From positions 1 through 55,981 of the forward strand of contig JBFKQC010000018.1 of the NCBI GenBank assembly GCA_041627895.1: a stretch of DNA of 55,981 bases. Direction: 5' to 3'. The notes below the pieces were generated by a model. The model searched no databases and had not been told where the DNA came from. It worked only from the letters and a program-made list of their open reading frames with translations. Made by a program: the position numbers and the translations under genes. Of this stretch, positions 25,767-34,770 are shown piece after piece. This DNA is from JBFKQC01 sp041627895 (lineage in GTDB: Bacteria; Pseudomonadota; Alphaproteobacteria; Rhodobacterales; Rhodobacteraceae). Each line of letters starts with the position of its first letter. Position 1 is the stretch's first letter.

Positions 25767-26411
25767 ATGCTGAGCCCAAAGGAGACCAGCGCCAGGGCGC
25801 TGGAACTGTGCCGGATGGCGCCGGTGATCCCGGTGCTGGTGATCGACGATGTCGCGGCCGCGCGGCCGCTGGCCGAGGCGCTGGTGGCGGGTGGCTTGCC
25901 GGTGCTGGAGGTGACGCTCAGGACACCTGCCGCGCTGGACGCGATCCGCGCGATGGCAGAGGTTCCGGGCGGCATCGTGGGTGCCGGCACCGTGCTGTCG
26001 CCCGTCGACGCCGAGGCGGCCAAGGCCGCCGGCGCACGGTTCGCCGTGTCGCCCGGCGCGACCGACAAGCTGTTGGCGGCCTGTGCCGCGCTCGACCTGC
26101 CGCTGCTGCCCGGTGCCGTCACCGCCAGCGAGGCGATGCGGCTGCTCGAAGCCGGCTACACCACCGCCAAGTTCTTCCCCGCCGAGGCCGCGGGCGGCGC
26201 GGCCGCGCTGAAATCGCTGGCCTCGCCGCTGCCGCAGATCACCTTCTGCCCCACCGGCGGCGTCAGCCTGGCCAACGCGCGCGACTACCTGTCGCTGCCC
26301 AATACGGCCTGCGTCGGCGGGTCCTGGGTGGCGCCGCCGGACAAGGTCAAATCGGGCGACTGGGCCGGGATCGAGGCGCTGGCGCGCGAGGCGGCGGCGC
26401 TGCCGCGATAG
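25767..26411 (+). CDS. eda: KDPG aldolase (2-dehydro-3-deoxy-phosphogluconate aldolase)
   Basis: Splits KDPG to pyruvate and glyceraldehyde-3-phosphate, the last step of the Entner-Doudoroff pathway. 214 aa, class I aldolase with Glu48 (LEVTLRT) and the Schiff-base Lys135 (TTAKFFPAE). GAAGGAG precedes the ATG. It is in one operon with edd. Confidence 0.95.
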   Translation: MLSPKETSARALELCRMAPVIPVLVIDDVAAARPLAEALVAGGLPVLEVTLRTPAALDAIRAMAEVPGGIVGAGTVLSPVDAEAAKAAGARFAVSPGATDKLLAACAALDLPLLPGAVTASEAMRLLEAGYTTAKFFPAEAAGGAAALKSLASPLPQITFCPTGGVSLANARDYLSLPNTACVGGSWVAPPDKVKSGDWAGIEALAREAAALPR

Positions 26412-26466
26412 CATTGCGCGCATGGATCGGCCATGGTCCGCCCAGGTCCGATCGGTCGAGGACACC

Positions 26467-26952
26467 ATGACCCAGGCAGTCATTCCCAACCTCTGGTGCA
26501 ACACCGATGCCGAGGCGGCGGCGGCGTTCTATGTCTCCGTCTTCGGCGGCCAACGCCTGGGCGAGATGCGCTATCCCGAGGGCGCCGGCCCGCCCGGCAT
26601 CGACGCCGGCGGCGAGATCTGCACCGTCGACATCGAGATCCGCGGCAGCCGGATCACGCTGATCAACGGCTACACCGACCCGGAACACACCGCGTCGTGC
26701 TCGCTGCTGGTGCTGTGCGAGGACCAGGCCGATATCGACCGCATCTGGCAGGCGATGCTCGATGCGGGCGGCGCCGAACTGCCCTGCGGCTGGATCACCG
26801 ACCGCTGGGGCATGCACTGGCAGATCGTGCCGCGCCGGTTCCAGGAGGTCATCGACGCGGGCGACCCGGCGGCCCTGGCGCGCGCCTTCGCGGCGATGAT
26901 GGACATGCGGAAGCTGGACGAGGCCAGGCTCCTGGCCGCGGCCGGCGGATAG
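26467..26952 (+). CDS. VOC-superfamily protein (PhnB/3-demethylubiquinone methyltransferase-like)
   Basis: 161 aa from the ATG at 26467. Motifs of this VOC subgroup: LWCNTDAEAAAAFYVSVFGG at the N-terminus, CSLLVLCEDQADIDRIW in the middle, and DRWGMHWQIVPRRF near the end. Family members bind small molecules or metals, and many names in databases are inherited. It is 55 bp after eda, so it may be cotranscribed. Function unknown. Confidence 0.85.
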   Translation: MTQAVIPNLWCNTDAEAAAAFYVSVFGGQRLGEMRYPEGAGPPGIDAGGEICTVDIEIRGSRITLINGYTDPEHTASCSLLVLCEDQADIDRIWQAMLDAGGAELPCGWITDRWGMHWQIVPRRFQEVIDAGDPAALARAFAAMMDMRKLDEARLLAAAGG

Positions 26953-26988
26953 CGCCGCACCGGCCGGCCGATCGACCGGTCATCAAAG

Positions 26989-27007
26989 GTCCCGCCGCGG
27001 GACTTCC
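26989..27007 (+). terminator. Weak terminator candidate after the VOC gene
   Basis: GTCCCG (26989-26994), CCG, CGGGAC (26998-27003) and TTCC. The stem is 6 bp and the T-run is poor. Confidence 0.3.
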
Positions 27008-27121
27008 TTGTCGAATGCCGCCACGACGGGTTAGCCATGGGACGGGGACGGTCCTGACCCCGTGCGGCAGCACAATTCCAGAGCCGTGTCAGGCCGGACA
27101 AGCGGAAACGGAGTGATCGAC

Positions 27122-28411
27122 ATGGTTGAAGCGACGGGAAATCCGAACGAAACCGGCGATGCGGATCGGGAAGAACGCACGCGGCTGGACGTCGACCCGC
27201 CGATGGACGCGGCGCGCCTGCTGCGGTCGCTGCGGCTCGCATGCGACAAAACCGGCCGGTCCATGGGCTCGATCTTTCGCGAGATTCTGCGGCTTCAATT
27301 CGGCGCGAACCGCCTGAAGGATACCGAGTATTTCAAGTACCGCCTCTATGACGACGAGTTGTATCCAACGGAAAAGAAACGCGAATTCGTCGGAAAGCGG
27401 GCGATATTCAAACTCAATCGCAGCGTCAACAAGGCGGCGGAATTCGCCTCGCTCCTGGGCCACAAGCTATATTTCGAGGGCCTGCTGCGCGGGCTTGGCC
27501 TGCCGGGCACCGAGACGCTCGCGGTCTACGCCGACCCGGCGTCGTTCCGCTCTGTCGGGCGCGTGCTTGCGCTTCACACGCTGGATGAGCTGACCGAATT
27601 CCTGTCGACCGCCGATTTCCCGCTGTTCGGCAAGCCCGTCGGATCGAGCCTCAGCCTCGGAACGATCGGGATCAAGGGGATATCCGCCGACAAGAGCCTG
27701 CTGGACCTGACCAACGGCGCCACGATGGCCCTGGAGGAACTGCACGCACAGATTCGCGACAATTATTCCGGCATCGGCTTCATGTTTCAGAAGAAGATCG
27801 TGAATCACCCCGATCTGGCGAAATTCACCGGCGCCGCGGTCGGCACGCTGAGGGTCGTAACCTGCATGAGTCCCAACGGCCTGCGGCCGCTCTATGCCGC
27901 CTGGAAAATCCCCAGCAAGACCAGCATGGCCGACAATTTCTGGCGCAGCGACAACATGATCGCCCAGGTCGACGTCGAGAGCGGGGAACTGCTGCGTTGC
28001 CAGAAATCCATCGGCGTCGATGCCGAAGAGGTCGAGGTGCATCCCACATTGGGCGAACCGCTGGTCGGGATGACGATTCCACGCTGGCGCGAGGTAACCG
28101 ATCTTGGTGTCGCGGTGGCGTCGCTGTTCCCGCGAACGCGGATGCTGGGCTTCGACATCGCGCTTTCCGAGACCGGGCCGGTCCTGATCGAATGCAACGA
28201 CAACCCCGATCACGGGCTCTACCAGATTTCGGCCGGCACCGGATTCCTGACGCCGGAGCACGCCGATCTCATCGAATGGAACCGGAAAGCGACCGAAAGC
28301 GATCTGGCGCGTATCAAGAAGGCCGGAAAGGAAAGACACCGGCAGCACCGGCGGGATACGATCCAGGGGCGGCTGGCGGATTTCCACGCCGACATCTCCG
28401 ACAGCGCATGA
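27122..28411 (+). CDS. Sugar-transfer-associated ATP-grasp protein
   Basis: 429 aa from the ATG at 27122 with GGAG 9 nt upstream. The ATP-grasp domain (about 90-400) resembles PF14397, often found beside capsule or exopolysaccharide genes. Seen: FPLFGKPVGSSLSLGTIGIKG (ATP-binding lysine), FMFQKKIVNHPDLAKFTG, TLRVVTC and the metal-binding LGFDIALSETGPVLIECNDNPDH near 345-365. A basic helical tail follows. No polysaccharide genes are nearby, so its substrate is unknown. Confidence 0.83.
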   Translation: MVEATGNPNETGDADREERTRLDVDPPMDAARLLRSLRLACDKTGRSMGSIFREILRLQFGANRLKDTEYFKYRLYDDELYPTEKKREFVGKRAIFKLNRSVNKAAEFASLLGHKLYFEGLLRGLGLPGTETLAVYADPASFRSVGRVLALHTLDELTEFLSTADFPLFGKPVGSSLSLGTIGIKGISADKSLLDLTNGATMALEELHAQIRDNYSGIGFMFQKKIVNHPDLAKFTGAAVGTLRVVTCMSPNGLRPLYAAWKIPSKTSMADNFWRSDNMIAQVDVESGELLRCQKSIGVDAEEVEVHPTLGEPLVGMTIPRWREVTDLGVAVASLFPRTRMLGFDIALSETGPVLIECNDNPDHGLYQISAGTGFLTPEHADLIEWNRKATESDLARIKKAGKERHRQHRRDTIQGRLADFHADISDSA

Positions 28412-28487
28412 CCGCGTCCCGTACCGCCCCGCAATTCGCCGCGCGCGCCTGGCGCTGCGCCCGGCGAACCTGCAACGCTGAACCCGG

Positions 28488-28757
28488 CTATCGCGAATTC
28501 CGCCCGGCCCGCCCTCCGCGGCGGCGCGGGCGGTCGGGATCGGCCAGCCCTTCGCGCAGGATGGCGCTCATCGGGTGATCCGGGCGTCCGGGTCCGTGGG
28601 CCGCCAGCAGCGCCGCGATCGCCTCCTGCGGGTCGAAGCGCGGCGGCAGCTTCAGCGCCCAATCCACGAAGATCGAGCGGCATTCGGCAGCACCGATGCC
28701 CTCGATCCGATAGGCCTCGCGGATCAGCCCGGTCCTGTCGATCTCGTCCAACGTCAT
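28488..28757 (-). CDS. Small conserved protein of unknown function, 89 aa
   Basis: Starts MTLDEIDRTGLIREAYRIEG and carries CRSIFVDWALKLP in the middle, then a basic Arg/Gly-rich tail (RPRRRGGRAG). I recognise no domain. It is 98 bp downstream of the glnE stop on the same strand, so it may be read from the glnE transcript. Confidence 0.6.
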   Translation of the reverse strand: MTLDEIDRTGLIREAYRIEGIGAAECRSIFVDWALKLPPRFDPQEAIAALLAAHGPGRPDHPMSAILREGLADPDRPRRRGGRAGRNSR

Positions 28758-28855
28758 CGCCCTGCTCCCTGCCGCGCCCTGCATTTATGCCCATTCCGCG
28801 CCTCGTGCAGTTGAAAAACGACGCAAGGATCGCCAGTTCGCGACGCGCGCGGCAC

Positions 28856-31633
28856 TCAGCCGGGGCGCCGGGCCAGCGCGGCCTCGACGATGCCGGCGGC
28901 CATGGCGGCGCGCCCGGCCATGCACGCCGCCAGGTCCTCGACCGTGGCGGCCCCGGTCTCGCGCAGCATCAGCGCACGCCCGCCCTCGCCGACATCGCCG
29001 AAATCGAGTGCCGTGCCGGTCAGCAGCCGCGATGCCGCCTGCACGGTCCAGAAATCGGCATATGCGCCCGCAAGGTCGCGCGCCTCGGCCTCGGAAAACC
29101 AGCCGATGCCCACACCGGCCGCCAGTTGCCCGGGCGTCTGCCGTTCGGGCGACCCGGCAAGCAGCGCCGCGGCCTGCGCCACCAGATCGATGTCCTGCAT
29201 CCGTCCCGGCCCGCGCTTGGCCTCCCAGGCGTTTTCGGCCGGCTTCGCCTCGGCCAGACGCGCGCGCATCTCGGCCACGTCCGCCAGCACCCTGGCCGCG
29301 TCGCGCGGCGCGGCGATCAGCGCGGCGCGGAACGCCTCGACCTCGGCGCCCAGCCCGGCATCGCCCGCCACCCAACGCGCGCGGGTCAGCGCCAGGTGTT
29401 CCCACGTCCAGGCTTCTTCGCGCTGGTAACTTTCGAAGCTTGCCAGCGAGGTCGCCACCGGCCCCTGCCGCCCCGAGGGGCGCAGCCGCATGTCGACCTC
29501 GTATAGCGCGCCCTCGGCGGTCTGTGCGGTCAGCGCGGTGACGAAGGCCTGCGTCAGCCGGGCGTAGTATTGCCGCGCGGCCAGCGGACGCCGGCCTTCG
29601 GACGCCTCGACGCCGGCGGCGTCGTAAATCACGATCAGGTCCAGATCGGACGTGGCCGAAAGCTTCGCGGCGCCGAGCGAGCCCATGCCCATCACCGCAG
29701 CGCCACGGCCAGGCGGCGCGCCATGCTTGGCGGCGAATTCCGCCACGACATACGGCCAGAGCGCCGACAGCACCACCTCGGCCAGATCGGCATAGCTTCG
29801 GCCCACCTCGGCGGCGTCGATCAGGCCGCGCAGGTGGTGCACGCCGATCCGGAAATGCCACTCCTTGGCCCAGCGCCGTGCGGCGTCGAGCCGGCCCTCG
29901 TAATCGTCCGCCGCGTCCAGCCGCGCGGCGAGCAGTGCGCGCAGCGCGTCCAGACCGGGCCAGGGCTCAAAGAACGACCCGCCGATCACCGCATCGAAGA
30001 CCTGCGCATTGCGCCCCAGATACCGCGCCAGCGCCGGCGAAGTGGCAGCAATGTCGACGATCAGGTCAATAAGCTGCGGATTGGCCTGAAAAAGTGAGAA
30101 GACCTGCACCCCCGCCGGCAGCCCGGCAAGGAACTTGTCGAACTGCTCGACCGCCTCCTGCGGCTTGGCCGCGCCGGACAGCCGCGACAGGATCTCGGGC
30201 TTCAGCCGCTCGAATATCTCGACCGCGCGGGCCGAGCGCAGGGCGGGATAGCTGTACCAGCTTTCGACGACCCGCCTTGTGTCGCCCGAGATCTGCGGCG
30301 CCGCGCCCGCGGCCTGCGGCGCGAAGAACCCCTCGGTCAGCTCGTGCACCTCGGCCAGCCGCCCGGCAAGCTCGCGCCGCAGATCGGCCGCATCGCGATC
30401 CATGAAAGCGGCGAGCCGGGCAAAGCCCTGATCGTCCTGCGGCAGATCGTGGGTCTGGGCGTCGGCGATCATCTGCACCCGGTGCTCGACCTCGCGGTGC
30501 GCGCGGTAGGCCGCGGTCAGCGTCTCGGCCGTCGGGGCGGGCACCCATCCCTTCGCCGCCAGCCGTGCCAGCCCCTCGACCGTGCCGCGCACGCGCAGGT
30601 CCGGGTCGCGCCCGCCGGCGATGATCTGCCGGGTCTGGGTGAAGAACTCGATCTCGCGGATGCCCCCGGCCCCGAGCTTCAGGTTGTGGCCCTCCAGCTC
30701 GATCCGCTTGTAAAGCCCCTTGTGCGCGCGAATTCGAAGCCGCATGTCGTGCGCATCCTGGATCGCCGCGAAATCCAGGTGCTTGCGCCAAACGAACGGC
30801 GTCAGGCGCTGCAGGAACGCCTCGCCTGCGGCGATGTCGCCCGCGGCGGCGCGGGCCTTGATATAGGCCGCGCGCTCCCAGGTGCGGCCGACGCTCTCGT
30901 AATAGTGCTCGGCGGCATCCATCGACAGGCAGACCGGCGTCACCGCCGCGTCGGGGCGCAGCCGCAGGTCGGTGCGAAAGACGTAGCCCTCGCCGGTGAT
31001 GTCGCTCAGAAGCCCCGCCATGCGCCGCGTCGCGCGCACCAGGGCAGAGCGCGCCTCGTGGTAATCGTCCAGGTGCCGGTCGCCGTCGAACAGCACGATC
31101 AGGTCGATGTCCGAGGAATAGTTCAACTCGCGCGCGCCCATCTTGCCCATCGCCAGCGCCACCATTCCGGCGGCATCGGCGACGTCTTCGGCGGTCGTCC
31201 CCGGCAGCTTGCCGCGGGCGATCTCGGCGCCGACCATCGCCTTCATCGCGCGGTCGGTGGCGAGATCGGCGAAATCGGTCAGCGCGCCGGTGGTCTCTTC
31301 GAGCGTCCAGACGCCGCCGAGATCGGCCAGCGCCACCAGCAGCGCCATGCGCGCCTTCGCCCTTCGCAGCCCGGATTTCAGCTCGGCGTCCGGCAGCGCG
31401 CCCGTCTCTTCGAGGATGCCGGCCAGCGCCGCCTCGGGCGGGGCGTCGAGCGCGGGGCCCAGCCACTCGGCCTGTTTCCCGGCAAGCGTCTTGATGTAGG
31501 GGCTGCATCCGGCCGCACCGGCGATCAGGTCGCGCAACGGGGCGGGAAGCTCGGGAAACCGCTCCGCCGCCTCGCGCCCCAGTTCGGCATCGAAGGCGCG
31601 GGGCGCACGGGTCACTCGGGCGGCGAAATCCAT
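28856..31633 (-). CDS. glnE: Bifunctional glutamine synthetase adenylyltransferase/deadenylyltransferase
   Basis: Adds and removes AMP on glutamine synthetase in response to PII, so it tunes nitrogen assimilation. 925 aa from the ATG at 31633; a start far upstream adds a non-coding-like stretch. Two nucleotidyltransferase domains are visible: the N-terminal one with ARELNYSSDIDLIVLFDGD (168-185) and the C-terminal one with LGAAKLSATSDLDLIVIYD near 645-665. The conserved length and order fit GlnE. Two 32-bp repeats lie upstream of it. Confidence 0.95.
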   Translation of the reverse strand: MDFAARVTRAPRAFDAELGREAAERFPELPAPLRDLIAGAAGCSPYIKTLAGKQAEWLGPALDAPPEAALAGILEETGALPDAELKSGLRRAKARMALLVALADLGGVWTLEETTGALTDFADLATDRAMKAMVGAEIARGKLPGTTAEDVADAAGMVALAMGKMGARELNYSSDIDLIVLFDGDRHLDDYHEARSALVRATRRMAGLLSDITGEGYVFRTDLRLRPDAAVTPVCLSMDAAEHYYESVGRTWERAAYIKARAAAGDIAAGEAFLQRLTPFVWRKHLDFAAIQDAHDMRLRIRAHKGLYKRIELEGHNLKLGAGGIREIEFFTQTRQIIAGGRDPDLRVRGTVEGLARLAAKGWVPAPTAETLTAAYRAHREVEHRVQMIADAQTHDLPQDDQGFARLAAFMDRDAADLRRELAGRLAEVHELTEGFFAPQAAGAAPQISGDTRRVVESWYSYPALRSARAVEIFERLKPEILSRLSGAAKPQEAVEQFDKFLAGLPAGVQVFSLFQANPQLIDLIVDIAATSPALARYLGRNAQVFDAVIGGSFFEPWPGLDALRALLAARLDAADDYEGRLDAARRWAKEWHFRIGVHHLRGLIDAAEVGRSYADLAEVVLSALWPYVVAEFAAKHGAPPGRGAAVMGMGSLGAAKLSATSDLDLIVIYDAAGVEASEGRRPLAARQYYARLTQAFVTALTAQTAEGALYEVDMRLRPSGRQGPVATSLASFESYQREEAWTWEHLALTRARWVAGDAGLGAEVEAFRAALIAAPRDAARVLADVAEMRARLAEAKPAENAWEAKRGPGRMQDIDLVAQAAALLAGSPERQTPGQLAAGVGIGWFSEAEARDLAGAYADFWTVQAASRLLTGTALDFGDVGEGGRALMLRETGAATVEDLAACMAGRAAMAAGIVEAALARRPG

Positions 31634-31745
31634 GGCCGCAAGATGCGTTGCGCGCCCGGAAGCGTCAATCGCGGCGCGCCGCCGGATGTCTGATTCCGGT
31701 CGATCGCTTCCGACGTCCCTCCTGGAAGGGTCTCGCGGCTTGGGT

Positions 31746-31777
31746 TTCTCCCGCCCGGGCAGGTCTCGCGCGCGGGC
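31746..31777 (+). repeat. Direct repeat 1 upstream of glnE
   Basis: 32 bp starting TTCTCCCGCCCGGGCAGG and ending CGCGCGCGGGC. It matches the second copy, 50 bp away, at 30 of 32 positions. It lies 113 bp upstream of the glnE start codon in a 340-bp gap that holds no gene. Confidence 0.8.
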
Positions 31778-31795
31778 GGGCTTGCGGTCTGTCAG

Positions 31796-31827
31796 TTCTC
31801 CCGCCCGGACAGGTCTCGGGCGCGGGC
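31796..31827 (+). repeat. Direct repeat 2 upstream of glnE
   Basis: 32 bp starting TTCTCCCGCCCGGACAGG. The period is exactly 50 bp. CCCGCCCG and CGGGC parts of each copy can pair, so each may form a hairpin. The rest of the gap (31634-31973) shows only low-complexity G/C stretches and an AT-richer end near 31850-31940. Confidence 0.8.
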
Positions 31828-31973
31828 ACGTCATGCGCGCGGGCAGAAACGGAAAATTAGCCGAATCGGGTGAAGGATAGGGGCGGGAGGTCGGGGGAAA
31901 ACGCGAAAATCCCGTAAACGTTGCGTTCACCGAGATATCGCGACGCCAGGGCGCCCACACACCGGACCTGATG

Positions 31974-32348
31974 TCAGACCGGCGCGACGTCGCTTTCGGC
32001 GCTGTCCTGGCTGAACAGGTTCAGCCAGCGGCCCGCCCGCTCCTGCCATATCGAACTCACGAACATCGCCTCGGGCACATCGCTTCCGGTCCGCAGGTAC
32101 TCGGCGCGGTAGGCCAGCAGGACCAGCCCCGGCGCCAGCGGCATCAGCCGCGCATCCGACAGGCGGTAGCGCGCCACGGTCGGGCCGCCCGCAAGCTGCC
32201 CCGCATGCCCGTCGCGCCCCGAGAACCCGGTGCAGTAGACGCCGAGGAACTCCTCCGCCAATAGCGCGCGGTCGGCGGCGGCATCGCCCTCGGCCAGTGC
32301 CCGCCAGACGCGGGCCTCAAGGTCGACGAAGAAATCGAGATCGGGCAT
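31974..32348 (-). CDS. NTF2-like (DUF4440-type) protein
   Basis: 124 aa from the ATG at 32348. The N-terminal helix with DLEARVWRALAEGDAAADRALLAEEFLGVY, and beta strands with VARYRLSDARLMPLAPGLVLLAYRAEYLR and MFVSSIWQERAGRWLNLF, fit a small cone-shaped NTF2-like fold, here quoted only in outline. Proteins of this group can be isomerases, hydratases or binding proteins. Divergent from the YbaK gene; function unknown. Confidence 0.75.
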   Translation of the reverse strand: MPDLDFFVDLEARVWRALAEGDAAADRALLAEEFLGVYCTGFSGRDGHAGQLAGGPTVARYRLSDARLMPLAPGLVLLAYRAEYLRTGSDVPEAMFVSSIWQERAGRWLNLFSQDSAESDVAPV

Positions 32349-32408
32349 GGGCCGAGCTTGCACGGCCCGGCCCCGGGCGCAATAGTCCGCCGCGCAGGGG
32401 AGCGAGCC

Positions 32409-32876
32409 ATGAGCAACAGCCTGAAACGCGTGCGCCGGGCGCTGGAAGCGGCCGGCGTCGCGGCGGATATCCGCGAGATGAAAGAGACCCGCACCGCGAG
32501 CCAGGCGGCAGATGCGGTCGGCTGCGCGCTGGACCAGATCGTCAAGTCGATCATCTTCCGGGGCGAGGATAGTGGCGCGACAGTTCTGTTCCTGACCGCC
32601 GGCGGCAACCAGGTCGACGCCACCAAGGCTGCCGCCGTGGCCGGCGAGGCGCTCGGCAAGGCCGACGCCCCCCTGATCCGCGCCCGGACCGGGTTCGCCA
32701 TCGGCGGCGTCGCGCCGGTCGGCCACCTCACCCCGATCCGCGCCTTCTGGGATGCGCGGCTCAGCGACTTCGACACGGTCTGGGCCGCGGCGGGCACGCC
32801 AAGGCACGTTTTCCCGATCGCGCCCGGGGTGCTGCTCGGGATGACGCGGGCAGAGGTCGCGGACTTCCTCGGCTAG
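32409..32876 (+). CDS. YbaK/EbsC-family aminoacyl-tRNA deacylase
   Basis: 155 aa from the ATG at 32409. Members of this family free mischarged tRNAs such as Cys-tRNA(Pro) or Ala-tRNA(Pro). The catalytic-area lysine is in QIVKSIIFRG (near residue 45) and GGVAPVGH is the usual C-terminal substrate loop. Standalone gene, divergent from the NTF2-like gene. Confidence 0.88.
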   Translation: MSNSLKRVRRALEAAGVAADIREMKETRTASQAADAVGCALDQIVKSIIFRGEDSGATVLFLTAGGNQVDATKAAAVAGEALGKADAPLIRARTGFAIGGVAPVGHLTPIRAFWDARLSDFDTVWAAAGTPRHVFPIAPGVLLGMTRAEVADFLG

Positions 32877-33148
32877 GCTCGGGAGCGCGGCATCGCGACA
32901 AACCGCGCGCGCAACCGCCGGGCGGTCTTGTCCGCAGGAAACCGCTGTGTTTCGTCATGCCTGCTGGCGTGGCGAAGACGACCAATTCCTTTGGCGGAAC
33001 CTTTGCAGAGAGCACAGCGCGAAGAAGAGCCCATTCGACGTTGCCGCGGGCTGGGTGCCGCCCACGACGGGTCAGTCAACTCGCGAATTGTGCTCGTTGA
33101 CGAAACTTCGTACGATCAAAAGAAAAGCAGTCTTTTCAGGAGAAATTG

Positions 33149-33466
33149 ATGGAACGACTTGAGCGATCATCCCCTCTGCCACGCGAGATGCAGGGCCGCT
33201 GGGTTGACGCAGACGATCCGACTTCCGAGCTGCTCATAGAGGGTGGCGAAATCTCTTGTTTCGGAAAGGTCGTCGAGTACGATTTCAGATTTCAGGGCAA
33301 CGAAGATGGCGCCATGATCGTCAGCCTGAAGATTGACGATGACGCCGGAGAAGATGAATTTCAGCGATCCAACGTCACCGAACTGGTGATCACGCCCGAA
33401 GGCGATTTCCACGCCTACAACGTGAAATTCTCGACCCGGTTCATCCGCGAGTTCGGTTCAGCCTAG
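33149..33466 (+). CDS. AT-richer orphan protein, 105 aa
   Basis: ATG at 33149 with AGGAG 6 nt upstream; a TTG one codon before is less likely. Acidic, beta-rich sequence (ISCFGKVVEYDFRFQGNEDG in part, then VSLKIDDDAGEDEF) with no recognised motif. Its DNA is clearly AT-richer than its neighbours, including about 200 bp upstream, so it looks recently acquired. The 13-bp direct repeat GCCTGCTGGCGTG lies on both sides (32959 and 33490). Confidence 0.55.
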   Translation: MERLERSSPLPREMQGRWVDADDPTSELLIEGGEISCFGKVVEYDFRFQGNEDGAMIVSLKIDDDAGEDEFQRSNVTELVITPEGDFHAYNVKFSTRFIREFGSA

Positions 33467-33558
33467 CAGCATTCGCACAAAGCTTGCGCGCCTGCTGGCG
33501 TGACAGAAACGATCGTGCCTGCGACCAGCACTAAGCGAATTCCGAAGGCCCTCGCCCC

Positions 33559-34581
33559 CTACCCCGCCAGTTCCCGCCGCAACATCTCCGCCCCCGCCCC
33601 CAGCGCGAAAAGCTTGCCCTCCGCCACCTCCACCGGCAACGGCGCCATGCCGCAGTTCGTGCAGGCGACAAGCCGCTCGGGGTCGACGTAGTCCATCGCC
33701 GCGCGCAAGGTCGCCGCGACCTGCTCGGGCGTCTCGATCTCGTTCGTGGCCACGTTGATCGCGCCGACCAGCACCTCCTTGTCCTTCAGGGCCGACATCA
33801 CCGACAGCGGCACGTGGCTGTCCGCGCATTCCAGCGATACCTGGTCGATGCGGCTTTCGTTCAGCGCGGGGAAGAATTCCTCGTATTGCCGCCACTCGTC
33901 GCCCAGCGTCGCCTTCCAGTCCAGGTTCTCCTGGATGCCGTAGCCATAGCAGATGTGGACGGCGGTCTTGCATCTCAGCCCCCGGATCGCCCGGTGCAGG
34001 CAGTCGACGCCCCATTCCGGCACCAGGCTCATGAAGGCGTTGAAGGCAGGCTCGTCGAACTGGATGACGTCGACGCCCAGGGCTTCCAGCTCCAGCGCCT
34101 CCTCGTTCAGCAGCTCGGCAAAGGCCATCGCCATCTTCGGCCGCTCGCCGTAATGCGCATCCGCGATCGTGTCGCAGATCGTCATCGGGCCGGGGAGCGT
34201 GAATTTCAGCTCTCGCGCCGCGTGCCGGCGCAAAAAGCGGACGCTGGCACCATGGACCGGGCCCTTGCGGCGCACCGCCGCTGTGACGGTGGGGACCTGC
34301 GCGTCATAGCGGTCGTCGCGGATGCCCATCGTGGTCATCCGGGTCCAGTCGATGCCCTCGATCTCTTCGAGGAATCCGTGCACGAAATGCTTGCGGAACT
34401 GCTCGCCGTCGGACTGGATGTCGATCCCGGCCTCGTCCTGGATCTTCAGCCAGCGCAGCGCCGCGTCCTGCTGGCCCCGGACCAGCATCTCGCCTTCCAG
34501 CCGCCAGGGCGCCCACAGTTTTTCCGGCTCGGCCAGCCAGGCGGGCTTTGGCAGGCTGCCGGCGATGGTGGTCTTGATCAT
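33559..34581 (-). CDS. mesD: Short folate-independent-type methionine synthase (MesD-like core MetE)
   Basis: 340 aa, equal to the C-terminal catalytic half of cobalamin-independent MetE. Start IAGSLPKPAWL, QFDEPAF (174-180), AVHICYGYGIQ (207-217) and CTNCGMAPL (307-315) are close to MesD proteins, which make methionine from homocysteine without folate and are usually paired with MesX (DUF1852). Zinc ligands likely are His209, Cys211, a Glu near 234 and Cys310. No DUF1852 gene is in the window. GGGAGG precedes the ATG. Two palindromes lie upstream, between it and the divergent DUF2852 gene. Confidence 0.83.
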   Translation of the reverse strand: MIKTTIAGSLPKPAWLAEPEKLWAPWRLEGEMLVRGQQDAALRWLKIQDEAGIDIQSDGEQFRKHFVHGFLEEIEGIDWTRMTTMGIRDDRYDAQVPTVTAAVRRKGPVHGASVRFLRRHAARELKFTLPGPMTICDTIADAHYGERPKMAMAFAELLNEEALELEALGVDVIQFDEPAFNAFMSLVPEWGVDCLHRAIRGLRCKTAVHICYGYGIQENLDWKATLGDEWRQYEEFFPALNESRIDQVSLECADSHVPLSVMSALKDKEVLVGAINVATNEIETPEQVAATLRAAMDYVDPERLVACTNCGMAPLPVEVAEGKLFALGAGAEMLRRELAG

Positions 34582-34686
34582 GATCGCGTACCTCCCGCAT
34601 CGTTCTTACGCGAGCGCACCGCAACAACGGAAGCCCGGATCATCGCGCGCACCCTGGATCGACCGCCCGGCGCATAAGTGAACCTA

Positions 34687-34714
34687 TTGATATAAAACCG
34701 TAATTATAGATAAT
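34687..34714 (+). promoter_or_regulatory. Candidate promoter toward the DUF2852 gene
   Basis: TTGATA (34687-34692) and GATAAT (34709-34714) with a 16-nt spacer on the plus strand. On the minus strand a TATAAT (34708-34703) overlaps it and could be the -10 of mesD. The region is AT-rich. Confidence 0.4.
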
Positions 34715-34731
34715 GTAAAAAAGTTTTACAT
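34713..34731. promoter_or_regulatory. Palindromic operator candidate 1
   Basis: ATGTAAAAAAGTTTTACAT is a 19-bp palindrome with perfect 8-bp arms. It overlaps the likely -35 area of the mesD promoter and the -10 area of the DUF2852 promoter. It shares the form ATGTRAA-N5-TTYACAT with the site at 34771. Confidence 0.6.
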
Positions 34732-34770
34732 AAACTCTTGAAGCTGCCCCCACCCTCCCCATCTGTTCCA

